Origin: Melioribacteraceae bacterium
GTDB taxonomy: Bacteria > Bacteroidota > Ignavibacteria > Ignavibacteriales > Melioribacteraceae
NCBI GenBank assembly: GCA_023230485.1
Contig: JALNXG010000045.1
Location: forward strand, 1-32,105
Length of the DNA: 32,105 bases
Reading direction: 5' to 3'
This document shows, piece by piece, positions 24,751 through 31,300 of the stretch (position 1 is the stretch's first letter; each line of letters starts with the position of its first letter). The translations under genes and the position numbers were made by a program. A model generated the notes under the pieces. It made no database searches, had not been told where the DNA came from, and worked only from the letters and a program-made list of their open reading frames with translations.

Positions 24751-25602
24751 ATGCCGTATAAATTAAAAACAGCAACCAATATTGCATTAGTTGTAAATAT
24801 ATTTCTTTTTATAATTAAGGCAGTCATAGGGATTTTATCTAATTCAATTGCTGTAATCTCGGAAGCAGTAAATTCGCTTACCGATATAATCTCTTCAATC
24901 GCAATCCGATATGCAGTTACATTGTCCACCGATAAACCTGATGAAAAACATAATTTCGGACATCGTGCCGCACAACCGATAGCCGCTTTTATTGTTGCCG
25001 TTTTTGCTTTTGTAGTCGGCATTAATATAATAGAAGAATCAATCAACCGAATTTTATCTCCTCAATCAATAAATCCAATGCTATCAGTATATATAGTTCT
25101 TCTTGTTACAATAATTACAAAAATACTCCTTAGTGCATATCAGCGTAAAATCGGAAGAGTCTATCAAAGCCCCGCCGTTAAAGCCGCTGCTGTTGATTCA
25201 CTTAATGATATACTCGCTTCATCAATTGCTCTTCTCGGAATTATTGGCGTTTCGCTCGGTTATAATTTTATTGATGGTATTGCCGGTATTCTTGTAGCGC
25301 TTTTTATTTTTAAGACCGGCTACGAAGTAGGGAAGCAGAACCTTGACTATCTTATGGGCAAATCTGCTGAAAAAGAATTGATAGACGAAATCTCAATCAT
25401 TGCGCTCAACGTTGAGGGAGTTATTGGACTTAATGATATTCGTTCTCATTATGTGGGCGATAAATTCCACGTTGAAATCCATATCGAAGTCGATAAAAAT
25501 CTTTCCACACAATCTTCACACGATATCGGTAATAAAGTCCGATTCCAAATTGAAAATCTTGACCTTGTACAAAAAGTATTTGTACACGTTGACCCCGTAT
25601 AA
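24751..25602 (+). CDS. Cation diffusion facilitator (CDF) metal exporter
   Basis: A 283-aa inner-membrane transporter with six helices and a C-terminal cytoplasmic ferredoxin-like dimer domain (NLDYLMGKSAEKELIDEIS to the end, with HVEIHIEVDKNLSTQSSHDIG). It moves divalent metal ions out of the cytoplasm against H+. The transport-site residues are Asn and Asp in helix 2 (AVNSLTD) and Asp and Asp in helix 5 (AVDSLND). This N-D/D-D quartet differs from the zinc (HD-HD) and iron/zinc (DD-HD) types and fits the manganese-type CDF proteins as I recall them, so manganese export is possible. An AAAGGA ribosome site supports the start. Confidence 0.9.
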   Translation: MPYKLKTATNIALVVNIFLFIIKAVIGILSNSIAVISEAVNSLTDIISSIAIRYAVTLSTDKPDEKHNFGHRAAQPIAAFIVAVFAFVVGINIIEESINRILSPQSINPMLSVYIVLLVTIITKILLSAYQRKIGRVYQSPAVKAAAVDSLNDILASSIALLGIIGVSLGYNFIDGIAGILVALFIFKTGYEVGKQNLDYLMGKSAEKELIDEISIIALNVEGVIGLNDIRSHYVGDKFHVEIHIEVDKNLSTQSSHDIGNKVRFQIENLDLVQKVFVHVDPV

Positions 25603-25631
25603 TATTTTTTAAATAAATATTTTAATTTAGT

Positions 25632-25660
25632 ACAACCTTTCTAAAAGATCGTTAGTCTAA
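25632..25660 (+). promoter_or_regulatory. Candidate promoter read by the downstream ECF sigma factor
   Basis: ACAACCTT (25632-25639) and GTCTAA (25655-25660) resemble the AAC-type -35 and GTC-type -10 of ECF-driven promoters, with about 17 nt between AACC and GTC. They lie just before the sigma-factor operon, as in autoregulated ECF genes. The match is by eye only. Confidence 0.35.
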
Positions 25661-25687
25661 CCGAACAGAAGCCGGTGAAGAGAGAAA

Positions 25688-26272
25688 ATGAATTTAAGCG
25701 ATAAAGAATTAATACTAAAAGCTCAATCAGGAAATATGGAAGCATTCGAAGAACTTATTTATCGATATGATAATCAAGTTCTCAATATTGCTAAGTCTTT
25801 CCGTAACGATAGTGATGACGCTAAGGATATCTATCAAGAAGTCTTTATTAGAGTTTATAAGGGATTGAAAAATTTTCAGTTTAAAAGTGAATTCTCGACG
25901 TGGCTATTCCGCATTACTACTAATGTTTGTCTGACTTTTGCAGAGAAAAAGAAAAGAAATAATCATGAATCAATTGACGATGTGGTTACTTATGACGGGG
26001 AAGAAATTGAAAAAGTATCGGATTCTATTCCGGGGGATTTAACAACTGATTCGCTTATTAATAAAACAGATTTTTATAAACAGATAAATAAAGTAATTGA
26101 TAAACTTCCGGTGCAGCAGAAATTAGCTTTCACTATGAAATATTTTCAAGAACTAAAGATCCGAGAAATTGCCGAAATTATGAATTGTAATGAAGGAACG
26201 GTTAAACGGTATCTCTTCACAGCGGTTACAAAATTGAGAGAACAATTAAAAAATCTCAAACACGAGGTTTAA
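25688..26272 (+). CDS. ECF-type RNA polymerase sigma factor
   Basis: A 194-aa group 4 sigma-70 protein. Region 2 (~25-90) has YRYDNQVLNIAKSFRNDSDDAKDIYQEVFIRVYKGL, which includes the core-binding and -10 recognition parts, and the FSTWLFRITTNVCL motif. Region 4 (~130-190) has LPVQQKLAFTMKYFQELKIREIAEIMN and the helix-turn-helix NCNEGTVKRYLFTA for the -35 box. Regions 1 and 3 are absent, as expected. The next gene, a membrane protein with an anti-sigma-like N-terminus, starts 1 nt after the stop, the usual ECF/anti-sigma pairing. The candidate promoter just upstream would make the operon self-activating. Target genes probably concern the envelope. Confidence 0.95.
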   Translation: MNLSDKELILKAQSGNMEAFEELIYRYDNQVLNIAKSFRNDSDDAKDIYQEVFIRVYKGLKNFQFKSEFSTWLFRITTNVCLTFAEKKKRNNHESIDDVVTYDGEEIEKVSDSIPGDLTTDSLINKTDFYKQINKVIDKLPVQQKLAFTMKYFQELKIREIAEIMNCNEGTVKRYLFTAVTKLREQLKNLKHEV

Positions 26273-26273
26273 G

Positions 26274-27239
26274 ATGAAAAATGAATTAAAAGAAAAATTA
26301 TTCCTTTACTCAATAAATGAACTTTCTGAAAAAGAAAGAAAAGAGATAGAAAATCTATTGAGTGAAGACTTAGAATTGAAAAAAGAATATGATGAATTAA
26401 TAAATCTCGGCGAAGCAATAGGTTCTAACAAACCTTCACCGGCTAGTGATGACGAGTTAGCTATTGCCCGTCGAGACTTATTGCGCTCAATTAGAACTCA
26501 AGAAGCAGAGGTATCTTCATTCTCGAGATTCGTTGCTTCACTAAAGGGCGCTTTATTCAATAGATACGGATTCGCTTTCACCGGAGCAGCCACTTTATTT
26601 GTCGGAATTTTTGTCGGATATATATTCTTCAGTCAACAACCAATAAATAAACAAATATTGACTGATTCGACAGCTATCGACATAAATAAATTACAAGAAG
26701 AGGGGGATACTAAGATTTCTAATATCCGAGTGAAGGAATCTACAATTAAACCGGATGAAATTGAGATTAGTTTTGATGCCTTTAAACCAATTAGTTATAA
26801 AGCAAAAAAGAAAGATCCTTTCGTTAAACAATTACTCTCGGAAGCATTGCTAAATTCTTCTAATCCCGGCGATCGAATTAGGACTGTGAATAAAATATCC
26901 AATCAAGTCCAAAGCAAAGGATTTAATGATGACCCAAAGATTAAATCTGCATTATTAAAAGCATTAAAATCTGATGATAATGCCGCCGTTAGAAAAGAAG
27001 CTCTCTATTCATTGATGCAGTTCCCTTATGATGAAGAGATTAGAGATGGTCTTCTTAATACTCTTTCAAATGATAAAAATTCAGGTCTTCGTGTAGCCGC
27101 TATTAATGCCTTAGCTGATATCAAAACTAAAGGCATCTCGTTAGATGAAGTGATAAGAAAAACTTTAAATAAAAAAGCCGATCAGGACGACAATGATTTT
27201 GTTAAGATTCGTTCTGCATCTTTACTAAAGGAGTTATAA
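26274..27239 (+). CDS. Putative transmembrane anti-sigma factor with HEAT-repeat region
   Basis: A 321-aa protein with three parts. The N-terminal ~50 residues (ELKEKLFLYSINELSEKERKEIENLLSED) resemble the sigma-binding helix bundle of anti-sigma proteins, without the His/Cys zinc motif. A single membrane helix lies at ~97-119 (FAFTGAATLFVGIFVGYIFF). The C-terminal ~90 residues form helical HEAT-like repeats (DDNAAVRKEALYSLMQFPYD, KNSGLRVAAINALADIKTKG, FVKIRSASLLKEL), expected outside the cytoplasmic membrane if the N-terminus is inside. HEAT repeats usually bind other proteins, so this may be the sensing surface that receives the signal, perhaps from the DUF4097 protein encoded next. It is placed 1 nt after the sigma gene. 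Confidence 0.75.
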   Translation: MKNELKEKLFLYSINELSEKERKEIENLLSEDLELKKEYDELINLGEAIGSNKPSPASDDELAIARRDLLRSIRTQEAEVSSFSRFVASLKGALFNRYGFAFTGAATLFVGIFVGYIFFSQQPINKQILTDSTAIDINKLQEEGDTKISNIRVKESTIKPDEIEISFDAFKPISYKAKKKDPFVKQLLSEALLNSSNPGDRIRTVNKISNQVQSKGFNDDPKIKSALLKALKSDDNAAVRKEALYSLMQFPYDEEIRDGLLNTLSNDKNSGLRVAAINALADIKTKGISLDEVIRKTLNKKADQDDNDFVKIRSASLLKEL

Positions 27240-27240
27240 A

Positions 27241-28554
27241 ATGAAAAAGTTAATAATTGCAATCCTATTAATACCTATGCTGTTTATATTTGCACAGGAT
27301 GCGGGTACAACCAAAAATCTTATACCACCCGCTCCGCCAAAACCTGCAAAAGGATTAAATTCCGGTATGGTAAAACCAGTTAAAGCACCAAAAGTACCGG
27401 CTCGTCTGGATAAGATTGATAAGGCAGATTTGGATTCAGAAGCAGAATTTGATTCAGACGAAGGAATACTTAATAAAACATTCACGGTTGGCAAAGGGGG
27501 GAAGCTAACTGTGAATGTAAGTCCCGGCGAACTAACCATTAAAACTTGGAATCAAAATTCAGTTGAAATTAAAGCGGATGGCTTTGATAAACGAGATATT
27601 GATAATATTGAAATTGTTCAAACGGGTAATGACATCAAGATTAAATATGAATCAGAATTTGGTTGGGGCGGCGATGGAGATTTCGTAATAACCGTACCCG
27701 AAGAATATAATCTTAATTTAAGAACAACAAGCGGTGATCTTGAAATTAAAGGTAACTTAATCGGATTTGCAAAAGTATCAACTATGGGCGGCGATATATC
27801 TGTTAAGGATATTAAGGGAAACGCTGACCTATCTACTCAAGGCGGCGATATTAGAACGGGCGATCTTGATGGCGTAATTATGCTTAATACAATGGGTGGC
27901 GATATTCAAACCGGAAAACTTAATGGAAAAGATGCTCAAATTTATACAATGGGTGGTGAAATTAATATAAAAAGTTCTTCCTCGGATGTTAAGACCAAGA
28001 CCTATGGCGGCGATATACAAATTGGTGATGTAGGTGGTACTGTTGATTTAGTAACTTACGGGGGGAATATTAAAGTTAATACAGTGGGCGGAAGTGCTAT
28101 ATTAGAAACTTATGGCGGCAATCTTTTTCTAAATGGTGCCAAAGGGGAAGTGCTTGCTAAAACTAGCGGAGGTAATATTAATCTAAAAAATATATCTGGA
28201 TCGGTACAGGCACGTACTATGGCAGGCGATATTTCTGTTCAATTAAATCCATCGGGAAGTAAAAGCTACATATCTACTAATACGGGTGAAATTGAATTAA
28301 TTCTTCCTGCCGATGCCAAGGCGACTGTCGAGGCAATTATTAAAGTAAATGGCTGGTGGAAAAATATGAAGGATGATTATAAAATCTATTCGGATTTTGA
28401 TGTAACTACAGTTTTAAAGGTGGGCGACGATGAAGAAGAGGAAAATGAAGATAATAACGAAATTCGTTCAGTCTTCCAGATTAATGGCGGTGGTTCTAAA
28501 ATTACACTAAAATCGATTAATTCCGATATTTCAATAAGAAAATCAAATAAATAA
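27241..28554 (+). CDS. Secreted DUF4097-family beta-repeat protein
   Basis: A 437-aa protein with a signal peptide (MKKLIIAILLIPMLFIFA) and a Pro/Lys/Ala-rich linker. From ~residue 80 there is a long series of ~18-residue beta-repeats of the type TMGGDI-x-V-x-x-I-x-G (seen in STMGGDISVKDIKG, NTMGGDIQTGKLNG, YTMGGEINIKSS, KTYGGDIQIGDVGG, ETYGGNLFLNGAKG), which fold as a right-handed beta-helix or solenoid, the DUF4097 pattern. A closing region (~350-430) has NGWWKNMKDDYKIYSDF and an acidic run of Asp/Glu. It is probably secreted or on the cell surface, with no known activity. It starts 1 nt after the anti-sigma gene and lies in an operon with the ECF sigma factor, a setting typical of envelope-stress genes. 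Confidence 0.85.
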   Translation: MKKLIIAILLIPMLFIFAQDAGTTKNLIPPAPPKPAKGLNSGMVKPVKAPKVPARLDKIDKADLDSEAEFDSDEGILNKTFTVGKGGKLTVNVSPGELTIKTWNQNSVEIKADGFDKRDIDNIEIVQTGNDIKIKYESEFGWGGDGDFVITVPEEYNLNLRTTSGDLEIKGNLIGFAKVSTMGGDISVKDIKGNADLSTQGGDIRTGDLDGVIMLNTMGGDIQTGKLNGKDAQIYTMGGEINIKSSSSDVKTKTYGGDIQIGDVGGTVDLVTYGGNIKVNTVGGSAILETYGGNLFLNGAKGEVLAKTSGGNINLKNISGSVQARTMAGDISVQLNPSGSKSYISTNTGEIELILPADAKATVEAIIKVNGWWKNMKDDYKIYSDFDVTTVLKVGDDEEEENEDNNEIRSVFQINGGGSKITLKSINSDISIRKSNK

Positions 28555-28555
28555 A

Positions 28556-28828
28556 ATGAGTACGGGAGAAGTAAAAATAACAGATATAACCGGAGATGTT
28601 GATGCAAGCAGAATGGGTGGAAAAGTAATTCAATACAATGTGAAAGGAAAAACCGGCAAATCTTCAGGTAAGGAAGTAAATGTCTCTACTATGAGCGGCT
28701 CTCTCGAAATCGATGAAGCTTCCAACGATGCTTATCTTAAAACGATGAGTGGCGAAATGGAAATTAATAAAGCAGGAAAATTTGCCGAAGCAGAAACAAT
28801 GGGCGATGATATTAATATTAAAGAATAA
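28556..28828 (+). CDS. Short DUF4097-like repeat protein, possibly a split end of the preceding gene
   Basis: A 90-aa protein with the same ~18-residue repeat (STMSGSLEIDEASNDAYLKTMSGEMEI) but no signal peptide, starting 1 nt after the stop of the 437-aa gene and in the +1 frame relative to it. Its first residues, MSTGEVKITDITGDV, look like the middle of a repeat (compare RTTSGDLEIKG), as if the long protein had once continued. On the other side, the same TAA-N-ATG spacing occurs at all three junctions of this operon, which favours a genuine coupled start. If separate, it would remain in the cytoplasm unless exported another way. Confidence 0.6.
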   Translation: MSTGEVKITDITGDVDASRMGGKVIQYNVKGKTGKSSGKEVNVSTMSGSLEIDEASNDAYLKTMSGEMEINKAGKFAEAETMGDDINIKE

Positions 28829-28843
28829 CGATTCTATCAAAAC

Positions 28844-29425
28844 TTATATCAGTCTCATATCAAATGGAGAATGAAAATCATTATATTGTTTTAAGTTTAA
28901 CGCTTTAATTAATTCCTTAACAGTTTTAATCTCAGCTTCAATTATATGGAATCGATGCCGTATCATTGAGAGAGCGGCGAAAGAAACTTTGTTTCTCTCT
29001 CTTTCAAAATTTATTAATTGCGCTCTGATTTCGTATTGATTATTATCTAACCGTTCTAATTTCTTTTTTAGTTTATATAAGATTTCAGATTTGCTAAGAT
29101 TATTCATCAGAAGAATTCCGATATCAAATTCAGAAACAGACGAACTCTCTTCAGCAAGAAAATTTGTAACCGATTCTTCAAGCTCATATTCACCTGCGTT
29201 TGTGATATTATATACTGTCCTTTCGGGGAGATTACTGTTTTTCTCTTTTCTCCCTTCAATCAATCCTTTTTTACGCAAACCATTAATCACCGCATAAACG
29301 GTGGAATCCGCCATCGGGAGCCATTTTTTAGTTTTGAGATTTTCGAGCATTTTTGTTATTTCGTATGGTCCTCTCTCTTCTTCGGAGAGTATTCCTAATA
29401 TTAGAGTGGCTAGTTTCGATTGCAT
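28844..29425 (-). CDS. PadR-family transcriptional regulator
   Basis: A 193-aa DNA-binding protein. The N-terminal winged helix (~1-85) has LATLILGILSEEERGPYEITKML followed by PMADSTVYAVINGLRKKGLI and the wing ERTVYNITNAGEYEL, all typical of PadR. The C-terminal ~100 residues are long helices (LKKKLERLDNNQYEIRAQLINFERERNKV) that form the dimer. It is convergent with the ECF/DUF4097 operon, 15 bp away. In Firmicutes PadR regulators often sit with DUF4097 genes, so the association here may be functional. A palindrome in its own leader (29433-29451) fits self-repression. The start has GGAG 12 nt upstream. Confidence 0.9.
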   Translation of the reverse strand: MQSKLATLILGILSEEERGPYEITKMLENLKTKKWLPMADSTVYAVINGLRKKGLIEGRKEKNSNLPERTVYNITNAGEYELEESVTNFLAEESSSVSEFDIGILLMNNLSKSEILYKLKKKLERLDNNQYEIRAQLINFERERNKVSFAALSMIRHRFHIIEAEIKTVKELIKALNLKQYNDFHSPFDMRLI

Positions 29426-29432
29426 ATCGCTT

Positions 29433-29451
29433 ACTACTCCTATATAGTAGT
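29433..29451. promoter_or_regulatory. Inverted repeat in the PadR gene leader, likely operator
   Basis: ACTACT (29433-29438) and AGTAGT (29446-29451) flank 7 nt (CCTATAT) and lie 8-26 nt upstream of the PadR ATG, covering its GGAG ribosome site and the region expected to hold the promoter. Autoregulation by PadR is inferred from position and symmetry. Confidence 0.45.
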
Positions 29452-29481
29452 CTTATAATACACTAGATTAAGAAAATTTTA

Positions 29482-30603
29482 TTATGAAGTCAATATTCTT
29501 TTCATTAATTCTTTGTCACTTACAACTTCTTCAAACGATTTATAAATAAATTCAACATTCTCGGAGATCGATTCATAGCTTAATTCCAGGGCGTCTCTTT
29601 GCCTTGTATTTATTACAATCATTTTTTGATCAGGTTTTACGACTTTCTTGAAGAGTGCTTTTATGTGAATATCGGAACTCGACATTGAATAGCCGATAAA
29701 AACAATCTTCTTAGCAATCATTATTTCGCGTGATGCTTCGCTGGAAAGTTGACTAACAATAGGATGTTGCAAACTTTTCAAGTGTGATGGTGGAACGATG
29801 AGTGTTTCAAACTCCGTTCCATCCAATGGGCATCTGTATTCGTATTCGGTCTTTTCGGGATATGTATAACCGAGCAGTTTCCCTTTGTTTAAATCAATTC
29901 TTCTATCCCAAGGTGTAAGCAGCATCTGGTTACAGCAATTACAATATTTCCAGTTTAAACTGCCATGAAGTTTTATAATCTTAAATGCTGAAGGGTCTTC
30001 CCCTTCCTTAACTGATATCGGTTTCCTTGGATTAACCCAAAAATTAAACTTTTTTAGCTCCGATAAATCTTCATAATTCATCAAGGGAATGCAATAATCG
30101 ATATAACCATGTTTTTTAAAAAGAAACTTAAATGATTGCTCTAATAAATCATCGTAATTGAATGTTAGTATTGAAATGTTCTTGTTATATTCAATTATCG
30201 AGTTCCAAAAAAGATGGTAATAAGTGCTCGATTCATCAGTTTGAATATTAACTACATAATGAATGAGCTTTATTAAATATTCTTTTAGAGTAGCGATTTT
30301 TTCGAGAGGGTATTTTACACTAAGACTTTCATTATGCTGAATAAAATAATCAAAGAAACCAAAAACGGCTTCAAGAGCAGGATATGTGTTAGTAGAAGAA
30401 TTGTACTTAAAATTTTCTTGAATAAATTCTTTAAATATTTTACCTATTTCGGAGTTATCGATCTCCTCGATACCGCCGGAGAGAATCATCGGTAATAGTT
30501 CCCTTTGAAGCGGAACTCCATCGGCGAAGGATGTACCTGCGCCGAGGACAAATAACACATCTCTTTGACTTGGATAATTTAAGTAACGTTCTGAACCATT
30601 CAA
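29482..30603 (-). CDS. SIR2-like NAD-binding domain protein
   Basis: A 373-aa protein with a SIR2-type Rossmann fold: LFVLGAGTS with GAGTS at 21-25, TFNYDDLLEQ with Asn149-Tyr150-Asp151 (the catalytic Asn-x-Asp position), and KLHGSLNW with His213 (the catalytic His). A Cys group (Cys221, Cys223, Cys224 and Cys258) probably holds zinc. The C-terminal half has IVFIGYSMSSSDIHIKALF, matching the second half of SIR2-like domains. Such SIR2-like proteins, as opposed to deacetylase sirtuins, often act as NAD-depleting effectors in phage defence, but many are uncharacterised. The start is a TTG at 30603, 1 nt after the rsmG stop; no ATG fits. It is cotranscribed with mnmG-rsmG, not in an obvious defence island. 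Confidence 0.8.
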   Translation of the reverse strand: MNGSERYLNYPSQRDVLFVLGAGTSFADGVPLQRELLPMILSGGIEEIDNSEIGKIFKEFIQENFKYNSSTNTYPALEAVFGFFDYFIQHNESLSVKYPLEKIATLKEYLIKLIHYVVNIQTDESSTYYHLFWNSIIEYNKNISILTFNYDDLLEQSFKFLFKKHGYIDYCIPLMNYEDLSELKKFNFWVNPRKPISVKEGEDPSAFKIIKLHGSLNWKYCNCCNQMLLTPWDRRIDLNKGKLLGYTYPEKTEYEYRCPLDGTEFETLIVPPSHLKSLQHPIVSQLSSEASREIMIAKKIVFIGYSMSSSDIHIKALFKKVVKPDQKMIVINTRQRDALELSYESISENVEFIYKSFEEVVSDKELMKRILTS

Positions 30604-30604
30604 A

Positions 30605-31288
30605 CTATTTATTTAACTCTATTAAAATAAGCTTCTTATCTTTTTCGTTTCTTGTATTTGTTGGCTTATAAGCTAATTCAAAGATTGTTGATTTTTTAAT
30701 ATAGGGCTTATATTTAAGTTCAGCGATCTTAAATTCATCCGAAAGATCGCCCCCTTTAATCGCTGCTAAGTATGCCTTGTTCTTTATAAGCGGAATTGCA
30801 TATCGAAATAGAATAACTAAAGGAGCAGTGGCTCTGCTTACAATCAAATCGAATGAATCTGAATATTTTTCTATAAACTCATCACTCTCCACACGATCAC
30901 TTTCTACGGTAAGATTATTAAGCTTGAGTTTATTAGTGAATTCCTTTACTGCATCAATTTTTTTTGCAGTAGAATCTACTAAAACACCTTTCATCATCGG
31001 ACGAATTATAGATAACGGAATACCCGGGAAACCACCTCCCGTTCCGATATCCAAAAATCTTGAAATTTTCTCAGGAATAAAATTCGTCATAAAAGCCGAA
31101 ATGAAAATATGATTTTCAACTATTTTCTGAATATCTTTTCTTGATACTAGATTTACCAGATCATTTTTTTCTGTTACTAATGTAGCAAAATTAGCAAAAC
31201 GTTCTAATTGATAATCATCGGGACTAATTCCATTGTCCCAAAATAAACTTTTTAGTTCGCGTAAGTATTGTTCTTGAAGATCCAACAA
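30605..31288 (-). CDS. rsmG: 16S rRNA (guanine527-N7)-methyltransferase
   Basis: A 227-aa SAM-dependent methyltransferase (GidB/RsmG) that methylates G527 of 16S rRNA, where loss gives low-level streptomycin resistance in other bacteria. The SAM loop FLDIGTGGGFPGIPL is at about residues 78-92, followed by VDSTAKKIDAVKEFTNKL and the conserved DLIVSRATAPL and AIKGGDLSDE. The length is normal. The start is TTG: the first of two adjacent TTG codons (31288 and 31285), preceded by GAGGG, whose better spacing favours the second. It is 12 nt after mnmG, the classic gidA-gidB arrangement often found near the replication origin. Confidence 0.95.
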   Translation of the reverse strand: MLDLQEQYLRELKSLFWDNGISPDDYQLERFANFATLVTEKNDLVNLVSRKDIQKIVENHIFISAFMTNFIPEKISRFLDIGTGGGFPGIPLSIIRPMMKGVLVDSTAKKIDAVKEFTNKLKLNNLTVESDRVESDEFIEKYSDSFDLIVSRATAPLVILFRYAIPLIKNKAYLAAIKGGDLSDEFKIAELKYKPYIKKSTIFELAYKPTNTRNEKDKKLILIELNK

Positions 31289-31300
31289 ACCCTCAAATTT

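Noticed and set aside
27780..28250. Tandem DNA repeat
   Set aside because: The ~54-nt periodicity reflects the repeated GGDI-type protein motif; the DNA copies vary too much to be a DNA repeat, minisatellite or CRISPR array.
28552..28600. Stop-codon read-through as the way to extend the DUF4097 protein
   Set aside because: Reading on in the same frame after TAA gives a sequence (NEYGRSKNNRY...) with none of the repeat pattern; only a frame change gives the repeat.
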